Shown piece by piece: positions 1 through 6,928 of a stretch of 21,632 bases of DNA. Source of the stretch: a virus; the IMG/VR virus record IMGVR_UViG_3300031753_000198, positions 1 to 21,632 of that record; one strand, written 5' to 3'. The translations under genes and the position numbers were made by a program. Every line of letters begins with the position of its first letter. The first letter of the stretch is position 1. The notes beneath the pieces were generated by a model, which worked only from the letters and a program-made list of their open reading frames with translations, did no database searches and was not told where the DNA came from.

Positions 1-521
1 CCCTTGCCTACTACCCGAATCCGTACCCGTGCGCCGTTCAGGGTTGCCGGCATCCATCGGCGCGGGTTGCCGTGAGACTTGCGCGATGCCCAGATTTCAG
101 AGGCCCATTCCCGGCGCTGCGCTTTCGGCGTGGCGTGAATAATCGCGCCCCCCGCGTCGTGAGCGTGCTTCTTGCGGTCCTGGTCGTGCATCGTTCCCGC
201 TAGGATGTACTCAAACAGGTTGGATGCGCCGCCTTGGGCTGTGAGATTACGCCGACTGGGGTTGAATTGGACTGTCCTTCGTCCCTTGCCGCGTTTCGCC
301 ATACGCGCTCCTTCCCGTGTGTTGCACGATTTACAAAGCCAGCGGAGATTCGATCTAGCGCCGTTCTCTTCTCTGCCGTCGCGATGGTCAACGGTCAGGA
401 ATCGGCGCGAGGCGCAGAGCTCGCACTGTCGAGGGCCGGAGGGTAAACAACCTGGCTGATTGGCCCGGTACCGCTTGGCGCGGTCGGACACGTGCGTCTT
501 GCGTATGCGTGCGCAGCTCAT
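1..521 (-). CDS. HNH-type endonuclease-like protein, 3' end cut by window edge
   Basis: Open from an ATG at 521 to the left edge (at least 173 codons), so the C-terminus is missing. Residues 33-36 are CELC, followed by VDHRDG (D45, H46), N58 and CKSCN (C63, C66, N67). This is the zinc-pinned beta-beta-alpha-metal arrangement of HNH nucleases, with Asn in the last catalytic position. HNH proteins of this size in phages often sit beside packaging genes and nick or cut DNA; that role is inference. The region after residue 75 is basic and not recognised. The start overlaps the stop of the upstream 221-residue gene as ATGA, which fixes the start and implies coupled translation. It is the last visible gene of the minus-strand operon that begins at 2407. 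Confidence 0.72.
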   Translation of the reverse strand, partial: MSCARIRKTHVSDRAKRYRANQPGCLPSGPRQCELCASRRFLTVDHRDGREENGARSNLRWLCKSCNTREGARMAKRGKGRRTVQFNPSRRNLTAQGGASNLFEYILAGTMHDQDRKKHAHDAGGAIIHATPKAQRREWASEIWASRKSHGNPRRWMPATLNGARVRIRVVGK

Positions 522-1183
522 CTTCGGCTCACCGCGAAAATCAATCCCATAATAATCAAGCCGCCGAACAACATCGCTCCCGCGCTCATCCCCCCTGATA
601 CGGTAAGGGTTCCGCTGCCTGGGACGTAGCCCGGTGGATAGATCGCGCCTGGATAGGTGACGCTCGGATTAGGAGCGATGGTTTGCGCCGCTACACTCGT
701 TCCCGCCGCGATCGCCTGTAAAACACGTTGGGTTGTGTCCTCGCAAATCGGTGCGCTGATGACGGTAGGGTCGCACGGCGTTCCATCCGCTAAGGTGTAA
801 GCGCTCAGTCCCGACATCGAACAAGCTGTAGGTTTGCCGGCTCGTCTCCATTTGTCAAAGCCGGATTCGGTCAGAAAGGATCCGCGGCGGTTCCACTGGG
901 TTCCTCGAGAGTCGCGCAACGGCGCCGTATTCAAGATGTTCTGATTGGGATTCGAACTGGACATCCAGAGTCCAGGGTCGTTGGTGTAGCCTCCGTCTGC
1001 GCTCAATGGTTCTCCGGTCGCCGGGTCGATGCCGCTCATCGGTTCCCCGGTCGCGGGATCGATGTTTCCTTGGCTCCAGAACTGTGCGCCCATGACTTCG
1101 CCGGTCTGCGGATCGAGTGTGAAGTTCGGTACGCCGCCATCCGGAAGCCCGAGTCTGCCTGTGAGGTTGATGGGGAGAATCAC
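518..1183 (-). CDS. Unknown protein with C-terminal membrane anchor and IDPATGEP repeats
   Basis: 221 residues; the start is GTG at 1183, overlapping the upstream stop as GTGA. Near the N-terminus two tandem copies of IDPATGEP (preceded by a related LDPQTGEV) form a short acidic repeat. The middle is Ser/Thr/Asn/Pro-rich and contains four cysteines that could pair. Residues about 197-217 form one hydrophobic helix (GAMLFGGLIIMGLIFAV) followed only by SRR, so the protein is probably tail-anchored with its bulk on one side of a membrane. I do not recognise a family. Its place among other small membrane proteins and next to an HNH gene suggests a virion-associated or lysis/entry role, but that is only inference from context. 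Confidence 0.7.
   Translation of the reverse strand: MILPINLTGRLGLPDGGVPNFTLDPQTGEVMGAQFWSQGNIDPATGEPMSGIDPATGEPLSADGGYTNDPGLWMSSSNPNQNILNTAPLRDSRGTQWNRRGSFLTESGFDKWRRAGKPTACSMSGLSAYTLADGTPCDPTVISAPICEDTTQRVLQAIAAGTSVAAQTIAPNPSVTYPGAIYPPGYVPGSGTLTVSGGMSAGAMLFGGLIIMGLIFAVSRR
1008..1063. repeat. Tandem 33-bp coding repeat (IDPATGEP units)
   Basis: Two similar 23-bp blocks (1008-1030 and 1041-1063, three mismatches) lie 33 bp apart inside the 221-residue gene. They encode the two IDPATGEP units. The spacing is a whole number of codons, so expansion or contraction would keep the frame. Confidence 0.8.
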
Positions 1184-1383
1184 AGGTTTTCCTCAATTGT
1201 GGATAAACCGCCGTTCGCCAGTGGGCGAAGGTTTGAAACATGCGGACGCGCGGGAACGCGAATGCGCACCGCGGGCCGAATCCGAATTGGTTTGCTACCA
1301 GCCTCAGCGATCGAGCGCTTCGCCGCGCGCAGGCTCGCATGGAGTCGCCAACACAGAATAGCCCAACCTATCAGGCGCTTCAC
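1180..1383 (-). CDS. Small protein with hydrophobic N-terminus
   Basis: 67 residues from a GTG at 1383 that overlaps the previous stop (GTGA); its own stop overlaps the next start (GTGA at 1180). The first about 15 residues (MKRLIGWAILCW) look like a short membrane segment or signal, and the rest is strongly basic. Its C-terminal third overlies a diverged copy (1207-1257) of the dispersed 50-bp element, read antisense. No family recognised. The coupling on both sides is the main evidence that it is a gene; the protein sequence alone is weak. Confidence 0.5.
   Translation of the reverse strand: MKRLIGWAILCWRLHASLRAAKRSIAEAGSKPIRIRPAVRIRVPARPHVSNLRPLANGGLSTIEENL
1207..1257 (+). repeat. Diverged dispersed element copy
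   Basis: The left motif is lost, but TTCGCCAGTGGGCGAAGG (1214-1231) matches the copy at 21311-21360 at 16 of 18 positions, and GCGCGGGAAC stands at the right end. TTCGCC and GGCGAA form a hairpin. Confidence 0.5.
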
Positions 1384-1733
1384 TGGATTGGTACCTCTAC
1401 TCCGACAGCAGCATAAGCAGCTTTAATGAACGGAACCGGCCGCTCGGTACAGCGTTCGACTCGGTTTCGCGGATCGGTCAAGACTTTATAGAGGTTCGCG
1501 ATTGCAGAGTCCTGAGTGGCGCCGATATGGTACACATAGCTGAAGCCTGGACCGCTGCTGAAGTCTGCGCTTGCGGGCTCATCAAACCTGTAGGTAATAA
1601 CTAGGTCTTGATTCTTCGCTTCGATTTGCCACCAATCGCGTGCATGCCGGCGATCCGCCATGCTTCCGAAGTGCTTGAAGTCGACCGGGCCTACTTTTAG
1701 AACGATCTCGGCAAGCATCTCGTTCGGAGTCAT
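1380..1733 (-). CDS. Unknown 117-residue soluble protein
   Basis: Starts at ATG 1733, which overlaps the stop of the transglutaminase-like gene as ATGA. Longer upstream starts in this frame only lie inside that gene and are not used. The sequence is mixed alpha/beta in character, with a Trp-rich centre (DWWQIEAKNQDLVITYRF) and a helical C-terminus; no membrane segment. No family recognised. It is the second gene of the minus-strand operon that runs from 2407 off the left edge. Confidence 0.65.
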   Translation of the reverse strand: MTPNEMLAEIVLKVGPVDFKHFGSMADRRHARDWWQIEAKNQDLVITYRFDEPASADFSSGPGFSYVYHIGATQDSAIANLYKVLTDPRNRVERCTERPVPFIKAAYAAVGVEVPIQ

Positions 1734-2407
1734 GCGTACATTCTCCAGGCTACATATCCAACTGCAGCTACCAGAGCAATGCCGGCCAGCATCCTCCATC
1801 CCGATCCGCTGTGCCACTCCTGACGCTTTCCAAACGGGTTTGGACATTCCCACCCCGGATACTCACCATGTGAAGAATCAAGCGCGACCCGTCCGCTCCA
1901 CATCGGCCCGCACTTTCCGCCTGAGCAATCGGCAACATTATATACATGCGAAAACCGGGTCGGGTCCTCCGGGTCGACGGCCACGGTCACAAAGCCGGCC
2001 GGAATTCCCAAAGCCAGCAGCCGAGCTCGCAGCGTTGTCGCGAAGCAATCGCAGTCCCCTTGCGGATACGCCATACGCCGCATGTCCAAAGGCCGTACCA
2101 ACACTTCCGGCGCCGAGTCTCCATCGTGCGTCTGCTTCAGCCAGGCGGAAAACGGTTCCGCAGTGTCTTCATCCTGAACGAACGTGATCGTATTCTTCAC
2201 GTCCTGAAAGTTTCCCGACAAACAATCCCCGCCACCTAACGCGCAGCCGCGGAGCGCATCGGAATAAAGTTCCGGAGTTTTCGAATCGGCATCGGAGTAA
2301 TCGAGCATCATGTCGATCACTTGCGCGACTTGCGTATCCGGGTCATCGGATAAAGGTGTCGCGTCTACGTGAATCGCATGCCCGAAGGATGGATGGTAAA
2401 CCTGCAT
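1730..2407 (-). CDS. Transglutaminase-like cysteine protease-fold protein, membrane-anchored
   Basis: 225 residues. QGDCDCFATTLRARLLALGIP (from residue 116) followed by FSHVYNV and VALDSSH is the transglutaminase-like core: probable catalytic Cys119, His154 and Asp177. Residues about 204-222 (MLAGIALVAAVGYVAWRMY) are a single C-terminal membrane helix. Members of this fold cleave or link amide bonds; in phages they occur near virion genes and could act on the cell wall or on virion proteins, which is inference here. The first canonical start is ATG 2407, with only a weak ribosome binding site. The frame stays open upstream to about 2531, and a CTG near 2478 would add a plausible stretch (TSFIERLRAENG), so the true start may lie further upstream. 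First gene of its operon. Confidence 0.72.
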   Translation of the reverse strand: MQVYHPSFGHAIHVDATPLSDDPDTQVAQVIDMMLDYSDADSKTPELYSDALRGCALGGGDCLSGNFQDVKNTITFVQDEDTAEPFSAWLKQTHDGDSAPEVLVRPLDMRRMAYPQGDCDCFATTLRARLLALGIPAGFVTVAVDPEDPTRFSHVYNVADCSGGKCGPMWSGRVALDSSHGEYPGWECPNPFGKRQEWHSGSGWRMLAGIALVAAVGYVAWRMYA

Positions 2408-2497
2408 TCCGTTTTCTGCCCGGAGCCGCTCAATAAATGAGGTGGCCCCGGTGGTCTGGTTGGTACCCGAGTTCAGGCTTAACCTTACTCCCTTGCC

Positions 2498-2527
2498 TTG
2501 ACGTTTGCCAAGATGAAGGTTTATATT
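2498..2527 (+). promoter_or_regulatory. Sigma-70-like promoter for the plus-strand operon
   Basis: TTGACG at 2498-2503 and TATATT at 2522-2527 are separated by 18 bp. An overlapping alternative is TTGCCA 2505-2510 with TATATA at 2529-2534. The GTG start of the 547-residue gene lies at 2566, giving a leader of about 30 nt with GAGG at 2557-2560. The rest of 2408-2565 is non-coding apart from a possible N-terminal extension of the gene at 2407. A matching minus-strand promoter must lie here too but is not clear. Confidence 0.55.
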
Positions 2528-2565
2528 CTATATAAATACTTGCAGTACAAACAGATGAGGGCCAT

Positions 2566-4209
2566 GTGGTAGGCGTTTCGACGGTTGACGAGACCAAAAA
2601 GAAGCCTAGCAAGGGCGCGAAAGTTGCGACGGAACACGAAAACGCGACTTCCGAGACACCCAAAAACGGCGCGGAATCGACTATAGGAGTCCAATCGAGC
2701 CAGGAGACGCCGGAAACCGCCGAAATCCCCGAATATCCCCGTACTCCCCGCAAATTGAGCTTCGATCAGTTCTGCGTATACTGGAACAACACCTTGACTA
2801 CCGAGCAGCGCGAGCGCGGAGTCGTGTACTGCTATCGGCATTGGCCTATCCTGGAGCCCGTCGAGACCACTACGGCGGCAGGCAACCCGGATTTCTCAAA
2901 CCCCTGCGCCGACAAGTTCAGCCACCTGGATCCGCCATTGAACATCGACCTTGTGTTGAAGCGTTGCGGCCTTGGGACATACAGCTTTCGGCTGAATCAA
3001 AACGTGAAGAGGCCGTACGGGACTCTTACCAATGCGCGCCTCGATACCGATCGCGATAACTGGAATGAGCACATGCCGATCATTCCGCCAGACCGAAAGG
3101 TCGATTTCAGCGACCCTGCGAACGAAAGATACAAAACTATCCTCGTCTCCAAAGGGATGTTGAAATCAACCGATACTCAGCAAGGAGCAGAAGAAGAAAT
3201 GGCAGCCACCAGCGTTTTAGGCGAAATCGCTTCAAAAGCATTCGATCAAAAGTTTCAGCAACAGCCCGCTCAGCAGCCTGCGGCAGATATCGGCGGAGGT
3301 GTAGGCACTGAACTGGTAGGATTGCTACGCGAACAAATCACTATGAACCGTCCGCCCAGCCAGCAAGGAACTGTCAAGGATCAACTGGAAGGCCTAGTCA
3401 CGCTCGCGAAGACGATGACGCCGCCAGCCGCTGCGGCTCCCGACATGGGACCCTACATCGAGCTCCAGCGCCAGAACAACGAACTGGTCCGGGAGTTGAT
3501 GCGCAAAGATGTGGAACGCGCAGAGGCCGAAGCGCAGAAGGCCCGTGAAGAAGCCGCCCAGTACAAAGCCGCTCTCCCTCAGCCTAAAACAGTTGACGAG
3601 CAATTCGACGAATTGGAACGCGCTGCGAAACGTTTCGAGAGGATGACGGGCGCGAAGAAGAAAGAAGAATCGGACGAAGAGCGCGACAATCCGCAGACCG
3701 CGGCCGGATTCTGGGGAGGCCTCTTCGGCGCCCTTCCCACAATTCTGAAAGAAGGCGTAACCCTCCTGCGTGAGGTCAATATCGGGCTGTATAACTACAA
3801 GCTGAACGGAGGAGGCGGCCCGCCATTGAATCCCGCTACAGGTCAGCCCGGTACCGAGCCTCTCTCCCCAACCGAAGATGCCGAAGACGACGGCCCACTC
3901 TCTCCTGAAGATCAGGCTAAAATGGAACGCATGCAAAATGTCGTCAATCAGCTTTCCTCTTTGGCTCAACCGATGCTCGCTCACCTGATGCGCAACAAGC
4001 CCGGTAGCGAGTTCGCCAAGTTTGTAATCGAGAACTATGGCTCCCAGGCCTTTGAAACGGTACGGGGCGTAGAAGGCGGCTCTGCAACGATCCTGGCGAT
4101 GATCCAGCAGTATCCCCCGGTCTGGAATCAGATAGGGCCCGCGAAGCTTCCGCAGTTTACGCAGTTTTTGAATGAGTTCATGATGTATTCAGGAGCTCCG
4201 GTGCAATGA
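2566..4209 (+). CDS. Large unknown protein with central coiled coil
   Basis: 547 residues from GTG 2566, with GAGG five bases before it. Residues 1-60 are charged and low-complexity (disordered tail). About 60-200 form an aromatic-rich domain (FDQFCVYWNNTLTTEQRERG). About 210-270 are Gln/Pro/Ala-rich. About 290-375 form a long charged coiled coil (ELQRQNNELVRELMRKDVER onward). About 385-415 form a Gly/hydrophobic segment, followed by a second acidic linker and a helical C-terminal domain ending YPPVWNQIG...LNEFMMYSG. No family recognised. The build (disordered ends, coiled coil, helical tail) would suit a structural, scaffold or DNA-packaging accessory protein, but that is inference. It leads the plus-strand operon and contains no copy of the dispersed element. 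Confidence 0.85.
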   Translation: MVGVSTVDETKKKPSKGAKVATEHENATSETPKNGAESTIGVQSSQETPETAEIPEYPRTPRKLSFDQFCVYWNNTLTTEQRERGVVYCYRHWPILEPVETTTAAGNPDFSNPCADKFSHLDPPLNIDLVLKRCGLGTYSFRLNQNVKRPYGTLTNARLDTDRDNWNEHMPIIPPDRKVDFSDPANERYKTILVSKGMLKSTDTQQGAEEEMAATSVLGEIASKAFDQKFQQQPAQQPAADIGGGVGTELVGLLREQITMNRPPSQQGTVKDQLEGLVTLAKTMTPPAAAAPDMGPYIELQRQNNELVRELMRKDVERAEAEAQKAREEAAQYKAALPQPKTVDEQFDELERAAKRFERMTGAKKKEESDEERDNPQTAAGFWGGLFGALPTILKEGVTLLREVNIGLYNYKLNGGGGPPLNPATGQPGTEPLSPTEDAEDDGPLSPEDQAKMERMQNVVNQLSSLAQPMLAHLMRNKPGSEFAKFVIENYGSQAFETVRGVEGGSATILAMIQQYPPVWNQIGPAKLPQFTQFLNEFMMYSGAPVQ

Positions 4210-4214
4210 TTATA

Positions 4215-4263
4215 ATTTGGGCGCAACTGTCCACACTGTTCGGAATTGACAGGGCGCGGAGGA
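4215..4263 (+). repeat. Dispersed element copy, intergenic, supplies ribosome binding site
   Basis: 49 bp from ATTTGGG to GCGCGGAGGA in the 58-bp gap between two plus-strand genes. The right end contributes the GGAGG that precedes ATG 4268. The last 25 bases are close to the copy at 11036-11085 (both contain GACAGGGCGCGGAG). Confidence 0.7.
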
Positions 4264-4267
4264 AGTC

Positions 4268-4636
4268 ATGATGCGCAGGCGCTTGGCTGCTGTCCTTCGT
4301 GGCGACGTGTTGCCTCTCACTCCCCGTGAGTGTTGGGCCGTCGAACAACAATTGAATCCGGCAGTCTTGCCTTTCGCTGAATGGTTGGAGCGTCTAGAGA
4401 AGCCGCGCCCTCTGATCGCACCCACGCCACCATTGCCGCCTGCGATAAAGCCCACGCAACGATTAGTTACTGTTTTACGCGAACAGAACGCGGAAGAGCG
4501 TAAACGCCGGATCGCTTCTGACGCCGCTTTGCTCTATCCGTGGGGTTCGCCGCAGTTTTACGCCTACATCGACAACCACAGCGCTCCCGCTACCACGGAC
4601 CCGCCTGGACAGGCGAACGGAGGTTCACCCCAATGA
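4268..4636 (+). CDS. Unknown basic protein with element-derived C-terminus
   Basis: 122 residues; ATG 4268 (a second ATG follows at once) stands behind a strong GGAGGAAG site that belongs to a dispersed element. The body is basic and helical, with a Pro-rich stretch (PLIAPTPPLPPAIKPTQ) in the middle. The last about 20 residues (DNHSAPATTDPPGQANGG) are encoded by a 66-bp segment that recurs almost identically at the end of the next gene. The stop overlaps the next start (ATGA). No family recognised. Confidence 0.65.
   Translation: MMRRRLAAVLRGDVLPLTPRECWAVEQQLNPAVLPFAEWLERLEKPRPLIAPTPPLPPAIKPTQRLVTVLREQNAEERKRRIASDAALLYPWGSPQFYAYIDNHSAPATTDPPGQANGGSPQ
4571..4636. repeat. 66-bp junction repeat, copy 1
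   Basis: Identical at 64 of 66 positions to 5227-5292. It carries the last codons and stop of the upstream gene, the GGAGG site and the ATG of the downstream gene. Within it, 4575-4634 is a 60-bp copy of the dispersed element in minus orientation (ends ATTGGGG and GCGCTGTGGT). Confidence 0.9.
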
Positions 4637-5292
4637 CGCCTTTCACGGCTCCTGATCCTCAGCTTTCCAAGATGCACCGCCGCGCCCAGATGCGCATGGT
4701 TCAGGCGTTCCAGTTGTTCATGATCCAGATCGCCCACGGGTCGAAACCGAAAGACGCCATCAGTACGATTGACGAGGCGATGGAATTTTGGACCAACTAC
4801 GAAGACCGCTACGAAACCGAGAACCCCCTGCCCGATATGCCCGATCCCACGGGCGCGATGATTGCGAACTTTCAACAGGTCATGGCGAAGATGGGCGAGA
4901 ACGCCGACAAGATCGGCGCCGGCAATGCCCAACTGTATGCCATCCATCCGCGCGATATCATTGAAGCTTCGCGCGACATGGCCCGCGCTTCACGAGATAT
5001 GCTAGCTGCCGGTCTCGAAAGCGTTTTGCCTGTTGGTAGTGAGAAGTTGATAGCCGCTGAGTTGCAAGCCCGCATGAATCTAGTGATGGATTGCTTCAAC
5101 ACGGGCGCGGCCATGATGCTCAAAATGCTCCATGGGGATGCGCGGCCCGAGCCTTGGTCTGACAATTACGACCATGAGGAACGGATTGCGCATCTGCTTT
5201 CTGACTTCGGCTTGCTTTGCGAACACGACAACCACAGCGCTCCCGCTAGCACGGACCCGCCTGGACAGGCGAACGGAGGTTCACACCAATGA
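4633..5292 (+). CDS. Unknown 219-residue helical protein
   Basis: Start is ATG 4633, overlapping the previous stop (ATGA) with GGAGG upstream; an in-frame ATG at 4540 lies inside the previous gene and is not used. The protein is Met-rich and mostly helical (RAQMRMVQAFQLFMIQIAHG; ASRDMARASRDMLAAG), with an NFQQVMAKMGENADKIG helix in the middle. No membrane segment or catalytic motif is evident. The last about 20 residues are nearly the same as those of the preceding gene, because both come from the 66-bp junction repeat. Function unknown; small helical proteins beside the coiled-coil protein could be its partners, which is only a guess. Confidence 0.72.
   Translation: MTPFTAPDPQLSKMHRRAQMRMVQAFQLFMIQIAHGSKPKDAISTIDEAMEFWTNYEDRYETENPLPDMPDPTGAMIANFQQVMAKMGENADKIGAGNAQLYAIHPRDIIEASRDMARASRDMLAAGLESVLPVGSEKLIAAELQARMNLVMDCFNTGAAMMLKMLHGDARPEPWSDNYDHEERIAHLLSDFGLLCEHDNHSAPASTDPPGQANGGSHQ
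5227..5292. repeat. 66-bp junction repeat, copy 2
   Basis: Two mismatches to 4571-4636. It again ends exactly on the overlapping stop and start (ATGA at 5289-5292) and carries GGAGG. The dispersed-element core is 5231-5290, 60 bp, minus orientation. Confidence 0.9.
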
Positions 5293-5579
5293 AAATCGAA
5301 ATAGATAACGACTCCTGCACCTATCGCCTAACAGACGGTGAAGAAGACGGCATCACAGGACTAATCGTCCCTTACGGAGAAAGATCCATCCTGGACGAAA
5401 CGGTACCCGAAGCGGAGCAATGGTGGGCGGAAATCGATGACGATGGATGCTGTGATGGGCTGGCTCACAAGGGCGATTCAACCGACTCGGAGCCTGTCGA
5501 ATTTGAACTCGATTGCGAATTCGAAGAGGAAGACGAAACCGGGGATACCGAAGACGCCGAAGACGCGGAGCCTGCATGA
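5289..5579 (+). CDS. Small highly acidic protein
   Basis: 96 residues from ATG 5289 (ATGA overlap; ribosome binding site from the junction repeat). Very rich in Asp and Glu throughout; residues about 65-94 are almost only acidic (FELDCEFEEEDETGDTEDAE). Such acidic phage proteins are often DNA mimics or inhibitors of DNA-binding proteins, but nothing here is specific enough to claim that. Three cysteines in DDGCCDG and ELDCEF. No family recognised. Its stop overlaps the next start (ATGA). Confidence 0.65.
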   Translation: MKIEIDNDSCTYRLTDGEEDGITGLIVPYGERSILDETVPEAEQWWAEIDDDGCCDGLAHKGDSTDSEPVEFELDCEFEEEDETGDTEDAEDAEPA

Positions 5580-5956
5580 AAGGCACCTGCAAACTCTGCG
5601 GCGCCGTGATCGAAACAGATCCCGATCCAATTATGGATGCAGACCATGAGAAGCGGGAGCGTACCGCCTTCTTCAACCGGGTAGCGTTCCATATCGACCC
5701 GCGAAACAAGCGCTGTACAGCCAATAATCAAAAGGTGATCGTTAATCGCTTCGCGATGCAACAGCAGGATAACGGTTGGTTCCAGCGCTGGCGCTTACTG
5801 GCGTGTCTTAACGATATCGACGCCTACTCTCTCGCCAAAGAGGAAGAGTGGCGCTCCTACCTTCATACGATCACAAGCGGGGAAGCCAGCCGCCGCGCTC
5901 CCGAACCTTCAGAACCTTCGACGGCTGTCGAGGCCAAACCAGAAACGGTCAATTGA
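5576..5956 (+). CDS. Small protein with N-terminal CxxC, unknown
   Basis: 126 residues; the start is ATG 5576 (ATGA overlap with the acidic gene). CKLCG at residues 5-9 and a later HIDPRNKRC could form a single zinc site. A helical region with aromatic residues (WFQRWRLLACLNDIDAYSL) follows. The last about 25 residues (RRAPEPSEPSTAVEAKPE) are Pro/Glu/Ala-rich and encoded by the element copy at 5889-5939 in antisense. Function not recognised. Confidence 0.65.
   Translation: MKGTCKLCGAVIETDPDPIMDADHEKRERTAFFNRVAFHIDPRNKRCTANNQKVIVNRFAMQQQDNGWFQRWRLLACLNDIDAYSLAKEEEWRSYLHTITSGEASRRAPEPSEPSTAVEAKPETVN
5889..5939 (-). repeat. Dispersed element copy in C-terminus of 126-residue gene
   Basis: 51 bp, minus orientation: plus strand reads GCCGCCGCGC at one end and GCCAAAC at the other. 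The middle TCGAAGG matches the copies at 7178-7247 and 17512-17561. Confidence 0.75.
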
Positions 5957-6285
5957 TGGAAATCTTAAACCGATTCCCGGTATCCGGCTCCTGCGATGGC
6001 TGCAAGAAAGCCTGGCGAGTGGATATCCCGTTAGGCTCCAAGGTCCAAGTGATCGCCCGCTACGTCGAAGACTCGCACCGCGAGCGCTCCCCCAATTGTC
6101 CAAGAGCGAAAGCCATCCTCACCTCAGACCGGTCTTTCCTTGACGACATCGCCGCTCAGATTGAATTCAGGATGCCGCGAACCAACGGAGCGACTCCGGT
6201 TTTCAGGATGACGTGGAGGGATGCGGATGAATTGGATTTAACGAAAGACGAGCGTAAGACGCCGATGATTATTATCGGGCGTTAG
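5956..6285 (+). CDS. Small protein with CxxC motif, unknown
   Basis: 109 residues; ATG 5956 shares its A with the previous stop (TGATG). CDGCKKAW near residue 13 and a later cysteine in SPNCPRAK may bind one zinc. The rest looks like a small alpha/beta protein. It ends the plus-strand operon; its stop overlaps by three bases the stop of the convergent minus-strand gene (TAG/TAA at 6282-6285), so the two operons meet without any space for a classic terminator. Confidence 0.65.
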   Translation: MEILNRFPVSGSCDGCKKAWRVDIPLGSKVQVIARYVEDSHRERSPNCPRAKAILTSDRSFLDDIAAQIEFRMPRTNGATPVFRMTWRDADELDLTKDERKTPMIIIGR

Positions 6286-6581
6286 GGTTCTTTGGGTTTT
6301 TGAATGGAGGTAGTCTGAGGGTCTGGATGTATGGTCCGCGTGTATGCTGTTCGCGTGTAGCCGATACGACATTCGGATGCGTATACCAACTCTCCAAGCT
6401 TTATTCCCGAATCGGCTGTGCGGATTTCAGCAACATGATCACATACGATGATGGTGACCGCGAGTTTCTTGCAGACCAGCCGAATAGCCTCCAGAACAGA
6501 ATCGAGCAGATCGTCACCGCGCAATGGCAATTCTGAAGCGTACGGTACAGATGAGCCCAACGACTGATTCTCGTTCTTCAT
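6282..6581 (-). CDS. Unknown 99-residue protein with element-derived N-terminus
   Basis: ATG 6581 overlaps the upstream stop (ATGA). Residues 7-21 (LGSSVPYASELPLRG) are encoded by the sense copy of the dispersed element at 6513-6562 and closely match the same peptide in the gene at 10584-10769. A hydrophobic helix/strand core follows (LAVTIIVCDHVAEI), then a short tandem YTRTAYTRT. Last gene of the long minus-strand operon. No family recognised. Confidence 0.6.
   Translation of the reverse strand: MKNENQSLGSSVPYASELPLRGDDLLDSVLEAIRLVCKKLAVTIIVCDHVAEIRTADSGIKLGELVYASECRIGYTRTAYTRTIHPDPQTTSIQKPKEP
6513..6562 (-). repeat. Dispersed element copy near the start of 99-residue gene
   Basis: 50 bp, minus orientation, sense to the gene. 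Ends CGTTGGG and GCGCGGTGAC. About four fifths of positions agree with the copy at 10665-10714. Confidence 0.85.
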
Positions 6582-6928
6582 AACTCAAAGTTGGCAATAC
6601 ACACTTCTTCTTTCTTCTTCATCCCTGGAACTGGTTCCCATTCTCGATCGATACGGATGGTAAAAGGCTCGCCGTGTTCCTGAATGCCGAATACTGATAA
6701 CATCTCGACTGAACTTGGAAGCATTGACGGACCCACGCGGCGGACGATATTCGGGAATCCCCGCATGGGCACTTTCCGAATCCGCAACACGACCAACGTA
6801 CACTGACGTTGCCTACGCTCGCCCAGAGATTCCCAATACTTCCGCATCTCCTCATAGGTCAAGATATGCCGGGGTGGTAACGGAAACCGCTTGCCGATCA
6901 GGGTGAGAAACCAGTTCCAGAGTTTCAT
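6578..6928 (-). CDS. Unknown basic 116-residue protein
   Basis: ATG 6928 overlaps the previous stop and the TGA overlaps the next start (ATGA at both ends). The N-terminus MKLWNWFLTLIGKRF is amphipathic and may touch a membrane. The middle is Arg-rich with LTYEEMRKYWESLGERR, and the C-terminus is a run of predicted strands (EPFTIRIDREWEPV, EEVCIANFEL). No family recognised. Confidence 0.6.
   Translation of the reverse strand: MKLWNWFLTLIGKRFPLPPRHILTYEEMRKYWESLGERRQRQCTLVVLRIRKVPMRGFPNIVRRVGPSMLPSSVEMLSVFGIQEHGEPFTIRIDREWEPVPGMKKKEEVCIANFEL

Noticed and set aside
940-965. tRNA-like T-arm on the minus strand (GTTCGAATCCC)
   Set aside because: No acceptor, D or anticodon arms can be built around it, and it lies in the 221-residue coding frame.
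2566-4209. Antisense frames opposite the 547-residue gene (for example 3394-3984)
   Set aside because: They are the usual mirror frames of a long GC-rich gene, with no start signals or coupling.
4540-4632. Longer start of the 219-residue gene at 4540
   Set aside because: It overlaps the previous gene by about 95 bp; ATG 4633 has GGAGG and the ATGA overlap.
6240-6330. Rho-independent terminator between the convergent operons
   Set aside because: The two stop codons overlap and I find no stable GC hairpin followed by a T run in either direction.
6290-6345. Extra element copy starting CTTTGGG
   Set aside because: Only the left motif is present; no GCGCGGTGGC-like end at 50, 60 or 70 bp.
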